A DNA stretch of 8,210 nt from Parachlamydiaceae bacterium. GTDB lineage: Bacteria > Chlamydiota > Chlamydiia > Chlamydiales > Parachlamydiaceae. Location of the stretch: NCBI GenBank assembly GCA_013817115.1, contig JACDDG010000092.1, forward strand, positions 1 to 8,210. Reading direction: 5' to 3'. Shown in pieces: positions 1-7,169 of this stretch; within the stretch, counting starts at the first letter, position 1, and every line of letters starts with the position of its first letter. Position numbers and translations under genes: made by a program. The notes beneath the pieces are model-generated. The model made no database searches and was not told the origin of the DNA. It saw only the letters and a list, made by a program, of their open reading frames with translations.

Positions 1-96
1 GTCTCGATGAGGAAACAATCGACCGGAGAGCCGTATGCGCTAGTACCGCCCGTGCGGTTCGGAGGGAGGGGTGGTGAAAGCCATTCCTACCTCTAT
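1..96 (+). mobile_element. Group II intron, 3' end (domains V and VI); 5' part off the window
   Basis: Positions 28-60 fold as a domain V hairpin. GAGCCGTATG (28-37) pairs with 51-60 through Watson-Crick and G-T pairs, with a two-base bulge at 49-50 and the AGC catalytic triad at 29-31. Positions 62-93 then fold as domain VI, with an unpaired A at 89. If the intron ends at T96, the end reads CTAT and the A lies 7 nt before the 3' splice site, which is the usual position of the branch-point adenosine. Group II introns are self-splicing retroelements that normally encode a reverse transcriptase/maturase in domain IV. That part must lie left of the window, so completeness cannot be judged. The upper part of domain V looks imperfect: C40 faces C46, which may mean a variant or a decaying copy. 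The assignment rests on these two hairpins and their order. Confidence 0.8.
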
Positions 97-139
97 TAAA
101 AGTGAGCGCATAATTAGTAACGCCTTGGAGGCACTCTAG
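97..139 (+). other. 3' exon flank of the group II intron, possible gene tail
   Basis: Immediately after the inferred 3' splice site one + strand frame reads KSERIISNALEAL and stops at TAG 137-139. This could be the last codons of a gene split by the intron, or it could be chance in spacer DNA. The upstream exon is outside the window, so the frame cannot be confirmed, and I do not recognise the peptide. Confidence 0.2.
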
Positions 140-207
140 GGAATTTAAAAGGCTTGATGCAATGATTACCTTTTATAACTTTTTCAAAAAAAGATTGAGT
201 TAAAAGC

Positions 208-315
208 ATGATTGGAATGACGTGCTACAATTGTGGCTTAGGCTTATTTGGAGGTAACGTGATGCACGGGATTGGAATGACGTGCTACAATTGCTGCTTC
301 GCAGCTTATTCATAA
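208..315 (+). CDS. Possible micro-ORF with duplicated GMTCYNC motif
   Basis: A 35-codon + strand frame starts at ATG 208 and stops at TAA 313-315. It encodes GMTCYNC at residues 3-9 and again at 23-29, because the 60-bp repeat is in frame. An internal ATG at 262 (residue 19) is preceded by a perfect GGAGGT at 250-255, which would give the 17-residue peptide MHGIGMTCYNCCFAAYS. ATG 208 has only weak Shine-Dalgarno potential. GMTCxxC is the metal-binding loop of heavy-metal-associated (HMA) domains, but the rest of an HMA fold is absent and the frame is very short. It could be a translated Cys-rich peptide, a remnant, or noncoding repeat DNA. It converges on the methyltransferase gene and precedes no + strand gene here. 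I treat it as a weak candidate. Confidence 0.2.
   Translation: MIGMTCYNCGLGLFGGNVMHGIGMTCYNCCFAAYS
210..310 (+). repeat. Two-copy direct repeat, 60-bp period
   Basis: The 24 bases at 210-233 are repeated exactly at 270-293; each begins GATTGGAATG and ends GCTACAATTG. With small differences and a 2-nt gap the similarity runs on to a shared GCTTATT (242-248 and 304-310). The spacing of the identical cores is exactly 60 bp, or 20 codons, and no in-frame stop falls between them on the + strand. The second copy ends in a short hairpin (GCTGC 293-297, loop TTC, GCAGC 301-305). The pattern looks like a local tandem duplication whose linkers have diverged. No other copy was noticed in the window. 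Confidence 0.85.
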
Positions 316-363
316 CATTTTTGTGAAAAAAATTATAAATTTAATGCAAAGGCAAATACAAAA

Positions 364-1197
364 TCAGGATTTTAAATAGCCCATCACGCGCATTTCTTCA
401 CTTGTTTCATGATACAGGCCATCCTTATCGCCCTCTTCTTTGAACAGCATTTGCACCATCTCATCCAATTTAAGTTCAGCAATTGATTTCTGTTCTTCAG
501 TCAAATTGCACCAACCCCCAAATGAACGAGCTCTAGCTTTCAAGGTCTCAATGTTATACATTGTTTCTTTTGGAAAGTATTGGACATCCACTTCGAATCC
601 GCATTTTTGTAAGACTTTAGCTGGATAAAAATTTTTGAAAGGATTAGGTAGCGGAGATCCTCTAATTTCTCCCAACATTTTAAAAAATTTCATTTGAGCG
701 GGACTGTAACTTGTTCTATCGCTTTTTGTAGCCACAATAAAGATAGAATTCGTCGCCATTATGGTTTTGATTGCATTGACTTCTTCAATTGTACAAAACC
801 AATGAAAGGCTGTAAAAGCTGTGACCACTTTAAATTTTTGGTTTTGGAAAATGGACTGAATGTCAGACACCGCTCCTTCAAAATAATTTATTTGTGAAAC
901 TAAATTAGTTTTACTTGCTTTTCCCCGAGCAGTAGCTAACATTTTTAAATCAGGATCCAATCCCCATATATTCTGAAGGCCCTTATTATAAAGTGCTTCG
1001 GTTGATTTTCCTGTCCCGCACCCCAAATCAACAACTGGAATCTGTTCAAGAAGTGAACTAGGATTTAATTCCTTGATTTTCTGAGAAACATAATTCAATA
1101 ACTCGTCACCGGAGGTCACTCTTCCCTTTTCATAGTCGGCAACTTGAGTTCCAAAATTTGTCCCGAGCAAAATTTCTGAATTTTGGTTTATCTGCAT
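364..1197 (-). CDS. Class I SAM-dependent methyltransferase
   Basis: This is a 277-residue soluble protein with no signal peptide or membrane segment. Motif I is VVDLGCGTGKST at residues 55-66, the glycine-rich loop that binds S-adenosylmethionine. The acidic residue that would contact the ribose is in GLDPD (79-83). AFTAFHWF at 127-134 matches the motif IV region of the Methyltransf_11/25 group, where AxHWF-type sequences are common, as in trans-aconitate methyltransferase-like and YcgJ-like small-molecule enzymes. The C-terminal half (about 155-277) is the variable substrate region, so the acceptor molecule cannot be named. The start is well supported: GGAGGT (1204-1209 on the + strand, read in reverse) lies 6 nt before the ATG. 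The gene begins 40 nt after the pump's stop codon in the same direction, so it may be read as a distal operon gene, but nothing in its sequence ties it to metal resistance. The family call is secure; the substrate is unknown. Confidence 0.9.
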   Translation of the reverse strand: MQINQNSEILLGTNFGTQVADYEKGRVTSGDELLNYVSQKIKELNPSSLLEQIPVVDLGCGTGKSTEALYNKGLQNIWGLDPDLKMLATARGKASKTNLVSQINYFEGAVSDIQSIFQNQKFKVVTAFTAFHWFCTIEEVNAIKTIMATNSIFIVATKSDRTSYSPAQMKFFKMLGEIRGSPLPNPFKNFYPAKVLQKCGFEVDVQYFPKETMYNIETLKARARSFGGWCNLTEEQKSIAELKLDEMVQMLFKEEGDKDGLYHETSEEMRVMGYLKS

Positions 1198-1203
1198 AAT
1201 AAG

Positions 1204-1209
1204 ACCTCC
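1204..1209 (-). promoter_or_regulatory. Strong Shine-Dalgarno of the methyltransferase gene
   Basis: On the minus strand the sequence is GGAGGT, separated by 6 nt from the ATG at 1197-1195. It is the clearest ribosome binding site in the window and fixes the start. It sits in the 40-nt gap after the pump gene, so translation need not depend on coupling. A T-run and a TATACAAT-like stretch lie just upstream, but no -35/-10 pair with normal spacing is present. Confidence 0.75.
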
Positions 1210-1237
1210 ATTGTATAAAAAAATACCCTCACAATTT

Positions 1238-4200
1238 TTAGGCTTGACCTTCCGTACTACTGGTCAAAACTCGTGTAGATACAACTCCGCGATGACACAG
1301 CAAATACAAACATGGCAGCACAAAAAGCGTCAAAAATGTAGCGCTTATCAATCCACCAATAACTACTGTTGCCAAAGGCTTTTGAACTTCTGCTCCGGTT
1401 CCCGAAGCAAAAGCCATCGGCACAAATCCAAGTGAAGCCACCAAAGCTGTCATCAGGACAGGGCGAAGCCGTGTAAGTGCTCCGTGCGAAACAGCATCCC
1501 TCAAAACTGCGCCGCTTGCCTGCAGCAGTTGGTTAATATATGTCACCATGACCAAGCCATTTAACACCGCAATTCCAGAAAGGGCAATGAATCCCACCGC
1601 TGCAGAAATCGAAAAGGGCATATCGCGTAACCACAAAGCCAGAATACCACCAGTAAGTGCCATAGGAACTCCACTAAACACAATCAATGATTCTTTCACT
1701 GATTTCAACGCTGTAAAAAGCAAAATAAAGATAAGCGCAAAGCAAATAGGCACGACTAAAAGTAGATGGTCACGGGCTGAAATCAAGTTTTCAAATTGGC
1801 CACCCCAATCTAACCAATATCCAGGCGGGACTTTAACCTGCGTGCTAATGTTCTTCTTCGCTGTAGCCACAAAACTTCCTAAATCATTGCCCCTGACATT
1901 CGCCTGGACAATAATGGCACGTTTACCGTTTTCGCGTGTAATTTCATTGATCCCTTCCGTCATCGCAATATGCGCTACTTCTTTTAACGGAGTAAAAGCA
2001 TAACCTTCCTGGCTGTCTTTTCCTCTTGGTAAAGCAATCGGCAAGTTGCCTAAGGCTTCAGGGTTCTGTCTTAAATCCTCCGGCAGGCGCACCATCAAAT
2101 CAAAACGACGATCCCCCTCAAGTATCATGCCGGCTTTACCTCCACCAATAGCAATTGAAATCGTGTTTAAAATTTCATTTGTACTAATCCCTAGGCGCTT
2201 TGTCGCTTCGCGATTGACTTTTACTTCTAAGACAGGAAGTCCATCCGTTTGAGCAACCTTGACATCTGCGGCACCTTTAATTTTTCTCAGGGTACCGGCT
2301 ATATTTTCGGCCACCTTTTGCATTTTATCAAAGTCATCTCCAAAGATCCGAACAGCTACGTCACTTCTGACTCCGGCAATCAGTTCATTGAATCGCATTT
2401 CAATAGGCTGAGTAAACTCATAGTTATTGCCCGGAACTAATTTTAACTGCTCTTCAAGCTGTGCAATCAGATTGTTCTTCGTTAGATAGGGGTCAGGCCA
2501 TTCATTAGGTGGGGTTAACATCACAAAAGTATCTGATACGTTCGGAGGCATTGGATCGGATGCCATTTCTGCTGTACCTGTCTTCGAGAAAACAAAAGCT
2601 ACTTGCGGAAATTTTTTCAGTGTTTTTTCTACATCTAGTTGCATTGCGGTTGACTGAGAAAGTGATGTACTAGGAATACGCACAGCGTGTAAAGCAATAT
2701 CCTTTTCATCTAAAGCCGGAATAAATTCTTGACCAAGATGAGAGAAAAACAGTAGCGAAGCAACTACAAGAAGGCCTGCGTAAGCCACAACCATACCAGG
2801 AGCCTGCAAGGCTTTCTCTAGTAACGGAGCGTACCAACGCTTTGTCCAGTAGTTGATCTTATTTTCTTTTTCTTCGACCTTATTGGTCACGAAAATGGCG
2901 ATCATGGCAGGAGTAAATGTCAAGGATAGGATCAAGGCTGCGACCAGAGCAAATATAACCGTCATGGCCATGGGCTCGAACATTTTGCCTTCGACTCCGG
3001 AGAATGTTAAAAGAGGGAAATAAACTGTCAAAATGATCGCTTGTCCGAAAACAGTCGGTTGAATCATTTCCTTTGTTGAGATTAGAACCTCTTCAAGACG
3101 CTCTTTGAGGTTAAGGAGTCGCCCTAAGCTCTTTTGCTTTTCACCCAATTTGCGAATACAATTTTCAGTAATGATGACAGCTCCGTCGACAATTAAGCCA
3201 AAGTCAAGAGCTCCCAAGCTCATTAAATTGCCACTGATATGTGTCTTAACCATGCCTATAGACGTTAACAGCATAGAAAGAGGGATGATCAACGCTGTGA
3301 TAAAGGCAGCTCGGAAATTACCTAACATCGCAAAAAGCACGACAATCACTAACAAAGCACCTTCTAAAAGATTTTTTGTGACCGTTTCAATTGTTGCATC
3401 AACGAGTTTTGTTCGATTTAATATCGTCTTAGCGTTAATATCAGGGGGGAGAGTCGGATTAATAGCCTTCATTTTCTCATCGACACTGAGTGCTACCGTT
3501 CTGCTGTTTGCTCCGATAAGCATCATTGCAGTTCCAATAACAACTTCTTGCCCATTTTCTGTGGCACTACCGGTGCGTAGTTCTTTGCCAATTCCGACTG
3601 AGGCAACATCTTTGATGTGAATAGGAATGCCTTTTCTTGTCTCGATAACAACATCCTCGATCTGCTCGGCTGTTTCAATGCGCCCATCGGCTTTAACTAA
3701 ATAGGTTTCGTTATTGTGTTCGATGTGTCCAGCGCCAATGCTTAGGTTGTTATTATCTAAAGCTGTAATTAAATCTTGGAGAGTTAGTCCTAATGAAATA
3801 AGCTTTTCAATATTGGGTTCTACGTGATATTGCCTTACATAACCCCCTATGGAGTCTACTCCTGCAAGACCTCGAATGCCGTTCAGCTGAGGGCGGATGA
3901 TCCAATCTTGTACAGTCCTGAGGTAAGAAGCCAACTCTGTATCGCTCTTGAGTTTATGACCCTCCGGAGTCAAATAAGAACCATTGCTTTGCCATCCCGG
4001 GTGTCCATCAAGATTTTTGGCCCCCTTGCCGAGAGGATGCTCATATTCTACGGTGTACATGTAGATTTCACCGAGCCCAGTAGAAATCGGACCCATTTTA
4101 GGCTCAACACCTGTTGGGAGCAAATCTTTAGCTTCCGCAAGACGTTCATTGATTTGCTGGCGTGCGAAATAGACATTTACGTTATCGTCAAAGATGGCAG

Positions 4201-4480
4201 TTACTTGGGAAAAGCCGTTGCGAGAAATTGAACGCATAGATTCAAGACCGGGAATGCCGGCTAATGTATTTTCAATCGCGTAAGTAACTTGTTTTTCAAC
4301 TTCGTAAGGGGACAGTCCCGGAGCCGTCGCATTGATTTGAACTTGGTTGTTCGTGATATCCGGGACAGCATCGATGGACAGATTTTTTAGCGAGTAAATG
4401 CCATAAGCAGCCACTACAGCAGTCAATAAAACCACTAAAAAGCGGTTATAGATGGAAAACTTCAGTATCTTTTCAATCAT
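1238..4480 (-). CDS. czcA: CzcA-type heavy-metal efflux RND pump, inner membrane
   Basis: This 1080-residue protein is full length for a heavy-metal RND permease, the proton-driven trimeric engine of a tripartite metal exporter. The N-terminus (MIEKILKFSIYNRFLV, then IDAVPDITNNQVQI at 36-49) matches CzcA closely. Membrane segments fall at about 12-30, 370-530, 562-580 and 905-1065, with two large periplasmic porter domains between. The signature DFGLIVDGAVIITEN at 426-440 supplies D426, D432 and E439, equivalent to the acidic residues needed for proton coupling in Cupriavidus CzcA. This DFG/DGA/EN form marks the divalent-cation subgroup (Zn, Co, Cd, Ni). Other conserved stretches are GPISTGLGEIY (130-140), TGTAEMASDPMPPNVSD (634-650) and ALTRLRPVLMTALVASLGFV (1001-1020). 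Residues about 146-186 hold an insert relative to classical CzcA, ending in YLRTVQDWIIRPQL. The ATG lies 1 nt after the adaptor's stop, implying translational coupling. The exact metal is inferred. Confidence 0.96.
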   Translation of the reverse strand: MIEKILKFSIYNRFLVVLLTAVVAAYGIYSLKNLSIDAVPDITNNQVQINATAPGLSPYEVEKQVTYAIENTLAGIPGLESMRSISRNGFSQVTAIFDDNVNVYFARQQINERLAEAKDLLPTGVEPKMGPISTGLGEIYMYTVEYEHPLGKGAKNLDGHPGWQSNGSYLTPEGHKLKSDTELASYLRTVQDWIIRPQLNGIRGLAGVDSIGGYVRQYHVEPNIEKLISLGLTLQDLITALDNNNLSIGAGHIEHNNETYLVKADGRIETAEQIEDVVIETRKGIPIHIKDVASVGIGKELRTGSATENGQEVVIGTAMMLIGANSRTVALSVDEKMKAINPTLPPDINAKTILNRTKLVDATIETVTKNLLEGALLVIVVLFAMLGNFRAAFITALIIPLSMLLTSIGMVKTHISGNLMSLGALDFGLIVDGAVIITENCIRKLGEKQKSLGRLLNLKERLEEVLISTKEMIQPTVFGQAIILTVYFPLLTFSGVEGKMFEPMAMTVIFALVAALILSLTFTPAMIAIFVTNKVEEKENKINYWTKRWYAPLLEKALQAPGMVVAYAGLLVVASLLFFSHLGQEFIPALDEKDIALHAVRIPSTSLSQSTAMQLDVEKTLKKFPQVAFVFSKTGTAEMASDPMPPNVSDTFVMLTPPNEWPDPYLTKNNLIAQLEEQLKLVPGNNYEFTQPIEMRFNELIAGVRSDVAVRIFGDDFDKMQKVAENIAGTLRKIKGAADVKVAQTDGLPVLEVKVNREATKRLGISTNEILNTISIAIGGGKAGMILEGDRRFDLMVRLPEDLRQNPEALGNLPIALPRGKDSQEGYAFTPLKEVAHIAMTEGINEITRENGKRAIIVQANVRGNDLGSFVATAKKNISTQVKVPPGYWLDWGGQFENLISARDHLLLVVPICFALIFILLFTALKSVKESLIVFSGVPMALTGGILALWLRDMPFSISAAVGFIALSGIAVLNGLVMVTYINQLLQASGAVLRDAVSHGALTRLRPVLMTALVASLGFVPMAFASGTGAEVQKPLATVVIGGLISATFLTLFVLPCLYLLCHRGVVSTRVLTSSTEGQA

Positions 4481-4481
4481 T

Positions 4482-5660
4482 TTAATCCATGTGTTCGGCT
4501 TCGTCTTTTTTGTGGTCTGCTTTTAATAAAAATGTGTTTTTGGAAGCATAGCTTTCATTTGGCTCTATACCAGAGAGCACTTCCCAGTTTTTTCCGTCGC
4601 AACGTCCAAGTTTGATTGGACGCACTGTAAAACCATTAGCATTCTTAATAAAAATGCAATCTTCTCCGTCAATATTCTGAACAGCTTCTTTCGTGATCGT
4701 AAGGGGAACCGGAATGCTTTCAGCAGCGGTGGTTGCGGTGACAAATGTTCCCGGATACCATGTACCATCACTATTGTCTAATGAAGCTATAGCTTTAGCT
4801 CGGCGTGTGTCGTCATCGATTACGGGACTAAGATAAAGGATCTTTGCGCTTCCCTGATGCCCGTTGGAGTCCGAAATTTCAATTGTTTGCCCTTTGACTA
4901 CATAAGGGAGGTCCTGAGGATAGAAACTAATGTCAACCCAAAGATTACTTAAATCGCTGATAACGTACGCTTCACTATCCGTTTTGAGCAATTCACCGGT
5001 TGTAATGTGTCGTGAGAGAACTGAACCTCGCAATGGAGCTTTAATTTGATAAATTCTAAGTTGAGAAGAGTCAGCATTTGGCAATGCAGAAATCTCAGTT
5101 TCCAGCATCCCTAAAATTTGAAGTTTCTGTTTGGCAAGTTCCAAATTTAGAAGTGCTTCGCCGGAAGTATGAAAGGCAGTTTGATAATCATGCAGTGAAG
5201 AAACTCCTTTTTCGTACAAGTTATTTTCCTGTTTTAACACAGTCGCAGTTTGCTCAGCTTTTTTCAAAGCAGTTAAATAAGTTGTTTTAGCCTCAGCAAT
5301 TTCACGACTTTCAAGTGTTGCAATAACCTCACCGTCATCTACGGATTCTCCTAAATTCTTTTTGACATCTTTTGCAATACCTTCCACTTTGGGATGGATG
5401 TGCGCGATGCGATCCCCGTTAAGTGAGATTTTTCCATGGGAAACAATAAGTTTTTGGAGATTACCGGCCTGAGCGTTTCGCATAGTTATTCCCGCAGCAT
5501 CCCTTTGCTCATCAGAAATTACGACAAGTTCTTCATGGGAATGTTCATGCTCGTGTTCATCATGATCATGCCCCTCATCAACTTTCCAGAACAGAAAAGC
5601 AGCAACGATGGCTAAGGAGGATAAGCATAAAATAGTGATATTTGCAATCTTGTTCAGCAT
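4482..5660 (-). CDS. czcB: CzcB-type periplasmic adaptor (membrane fusion protein) with His-rich N-terminus
   Basis: This 392-residue protein links the inner membrane pump to the outer membrane channel. An N-terminal hydrophobic segment (about 7-25, INITILCLSSLAIVAAFLFW region) anchors or exports it. Directly after it is a His/Asp/Glu-rich stretch with histidines at 31, 33, 36, 38, 40 and 42, typical of divalent-metal adaptors and probably a metal-collecting site. The first lipoyl half-motif lies near 92-118 (VEGIAKDVKKNLGESVDDGE) and the second near 206-225 (IKAPLRGSVLSRHITTGELL). Between them a helical hairpin (about 119-180) should dock to the channel. Beta-barrel and membrane-proximal domains follow (DLSNLWVDI, WYPGTFV). 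The C-terminus has two more histidines (KADHKKDEAEHMD). AGGA (5666-5669) precedes the ATG by 5 nt. The gene starts 21 nt after the channel gene and ends 1 nt before the pump. Confidence 0.93.
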   Translation of the reverse strand: MLNKIANITILCLSSLAIVAAFLFWKVDEGHDHDEHEHEHSHEELVVISDEQRDAAGITMRNAQAGNLQKLIVSHGKISLNGDRIAHIHPKVEGIAKDVKKNLGESVDDGEVIATLESREIAEAKTTYLTALKKAEQTATVLKQENNLYEKGVSSLHDYQTAFHTSGEALLNLELAKQKLQILGMLETEISALPNADSSQLRIYQIKAPLRGSVLSRHITTGELLKTDSEAYVISDLSNLWVDISFYPQDLPYVVKGQTIEISDSNGHQGSAKILYLSPVIDDDTRRAKAIASLDNSDGTWYPGTFVTATTAAESIPVPLTITKEAVQNIDGEDCIFIKNANGFTVRPIKLGRCDGKNWEVLSGIEPNESYASKNTFLLKADHKKDEAEHMD

Positions 5661-5681
5661 AGTTTTCCTGCTTAAATTTAA

Positions 5682-6935
5682 TTAAAAACAGCTTCCACAT
5701 AAATAGTGGAGGTCTGTTTTAAGTTGATGGAATTCTGTTAAGGCATCGATTAATTGAAGTTGGAGTTCGATATGGCGACTTTGAGCTAATAAAATGTCTA
5801 TGTGCTCATATTTGCCTTCTGTGCATCCATTTTCATAGGCTTGAAGAATCTCAGAAACCGCAGGTAGCGCCTCGTTGTGCAGCATGTTTACAGTGTCTAA
5901 ACTTCTAAATAATTGGTCGTGCAAACTTGTGCAAGCCAACTCTAGTTTAGCTTGAATTTCTTCTAGTTGGTAGGATGCGGACATTGATTCCCAACTCGAT
6001 CGGCAAATATTTCCCTGATTTCTGTTAAATACCGGAATTTCAATGTTGAATTCCAATAAGAAGGAGCTTTGTCTGTTCCTATTGTCGCGGGCTATTCCCA
6101 CCGTAATTTCTAGATCGGGTACAGCATTAGCTTTTTGTAAATGGTAGTTTTCTCCTGCTGCATAGACAGCAGAACGGTATTTAGCGACTTCAGGGTTATT
6201 TGCTAAAGCACATTGATAGATGTTTAAAGGGGGGGGAGTATCGAAATCAAAAAAAGGATAAAGCATTTCATCTACATCTGAAAAAGTGTAGCCGCAAAGA
6301 AGGGCAAGTTCCCGCAGAGAAGAGGTTCGATCTGATTCAGCCTTTCTTTGCATGATTTTTGATGTACTCAGTGTAAGCTCGGTTTGCCGCAGTAGAATGG
6401 GATTGGCTTTTCCATTTTTGATTTTTTCGGCGATGCAATTTAGAGACGTCGTGGCATTGTCATTTGCCATTTGTAAAAATTTGATTTTCTCAGTGCTAGC
6501 AATTGATGTGATTACAAGATTTGTGACCTTCCGTAAGAGCTCTTGTTTGAGAATTTCACGATCCCAAATGGCGATTGTGACAACAGCAGCAGCCATTTTT
6601 TCACGTGCGGATCTTTTGTTACCTAATTCGAGAATTTGCGATATCGCTACTACTGGACCTGCTGCATTGAAACCATAATTGCCTCCATTTCCCCCAATGT
6701 TGTCAATTTCGACAATAAGTTCCGGGTTGATGCGAAGTCCTGCCTGCCAGCAATCAGCCAATTTTATTTGGATATTAGCATCGGCTTGTTTAAGAGCTAG
6801 TGAATGCTCAATAGCAGAGTTCAAGGTCTCTTGTAATGTAAGGGAGGGACAGTTTGCAGAAGTAAATGCCGGACTGCAAAGGGTACATAATCCGATAAAA
6901 GTAGATGTAAAATAGTGGCGAAAACCAAGTTTCAT
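5682..6935 (-). CDS. czcC: CzcC-type outer membrane channel (TolC family)
   Basis: This 417-residue protein is about the length expected for a CzcC outer membrane factor, which trimerises into the beta-barrel and periplasmic tunnel of the exporter. A cleavable signal peptide is visible (MKLGFRHYF, then a hydrophobic core, likely cleaved after SA at 26-27); there is no convincing lipobox. The family signature is seen in LTLQETLNSAIEHSLALKQA (32-51), INPELIVEIDNIGGNGG (69-85) and ISQILELGNKRSAREKM (98-114). The second half repeats the helix-strand-helix pattern of the family (ALANNPEVAKYRSAV, VPDLEITVGIARDNR, FNIEIPVFNRNQGNI). The mature protein has ten cysteines, ending CGSCF, which is many for an outer membrane factor. 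It is the first gene of the operon; the ribosome site before the ATG is weak (AAGAGA-like). Divergence from characterised CzcC is greater than for the pump, as is usual for these channels. Confidence 0.88.
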   Translation of the reverse strand: MKLGFRHYFTSTFIGLCTLCSPAFTSANCPSLTLQETLNSAIEHSLALKQADANIQIKLADCWQAGLRINPELIVEIDNIGGNGGNYGFNAAGPVVAISQILELGNKRSAREKMAAAVVTIAIWDREILKQELLRKVTNLVITSIASTEKIKFLQMANDNATTSLNCIAEKIKNGKANPILLRQTELTLSTSKIMQRKAESDRTSSLRELALLCGYTFSDVDEMLYPFFDFDTPPPLNIYQCALANNPEVAKYRSAVYAAGENYHLQKANAVPDLEITVGIARDNRNRQSSFLLEFNIEIPVFNRNQGNICRSSWESMSASYQLEEIQAKLELACTSLHDQLFRSLDTVNMLHNEALPAVSEILQAYENGCTEGKYEHIDILLAQSRHIELQLQLIDALTEFHQLKTDLHYLCGSCF

Positions 6936-7020
6936 AGTTTCTCTTATTTAACTAAAAATTATGTCGATGCAATGTAACGAGGCTTACACTCCTGGTCAGA
7001 GTTTTTTTGAAAACTATCGA

Positions 7021-7060
7021 GGATATGTTAGCCTACTTTGGAAAGCAGGCTAACATATTC
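7021..7060. promoter_or_regulatory. Palindrome upstream of czcC: candidate operator or leader hairpin
   Basis: ATATGTTAGCCT (7023-7034) is the exact reverse complement of 7047-7058. The stem continues outward with a G-T pair and a G-C pair (7021-7022 with 7059-7060). It continues inward past one A-C mismatch with CTT/AAG around a TGGA loop. It lies about 85-125 nt before the channel start codon. Neither side is followed at once by a T-run, so it is not a standard intrinsic terminator. It could be a repressor or activator site, an mRNA leader hairpin, or an attenuator. The structure is certain; the role is inferred. Confidence 0.45.
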
Positions 7061-7138
7061 AGTCTTAGGTGGCAATAAAAGATTAACTTTTTTTTCGATT
7101 TCGCAGGTAAACTTAAAACATAGCCTGAAAATTATTTT

Positions 7139-7157
7139 GTACCCCTGTAGGGTGTAC
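7139..7157. promoter_or_regulatory. Small GTAC-flanked dyad
   Basis: GTACCCCT (7139-7146) and AGGGTGTAC (7149-7157) form an imperfect inverted repeat around GT, differing by one extra base. ACCC...GGGT half-sites recall operators of MerR-family metal sensors, but the spacing here is shorter than in typical MerR-family sites and no regulator gene is visible. Regulatory function is speculative. Confidence 0.2.
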
Positions 7158-7169
7158 GCATCAGGTTAA

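Noticed and set aside
220..233. The repeat core ACGTGCTACAAT resembles a conserved stretch of 16S rRNA.
   Set aside because: The match is only about a dozen bases, flanks do not match rRNA, and it occurs twice in a frame-preserving repeat; most likely coincidence.
293..310. Short hairpin GCTGC-TTC-GCAGC as an intrinsic terminator.
   Set aside because: The stem is only 5 bp and followed by TTATTCATAA rather than a T-run; on the minus strand, where the methyltransferase would need it, there is no T-run either.
210..310. CRISPR-like direct repeats.
   Set aside because: Only two copies with a partly similar spacer, no cas genes, and the period fits an in-frame duplication.
1198..1237. Promoter for the methyltransferase from TTGTGA and TACAAT.
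   Set aside because: The two hexamers are only 13 nt apart, too short for a normal sigma-70 promoter.
3105..3620. 171-residue open frame on the + strand.
   Set aside because: It is antisense to the strongly conserved pump gene and has no recognisable features. The same applies to the other + strand frames inside 364-6935.
1338..4480. Cu/Ag pump (CusA type).
   Set aside because: The signature is DFG/DGA/EN as in CzcA, not the GAMVDAA form of CusA, and the overall match is to CzcA.
7021..7060. Rho-independent terminator of the exported-protein gene.
   Set aside because: The stem is AT-rich and not followed directly by a T-run in the direction of transcription.
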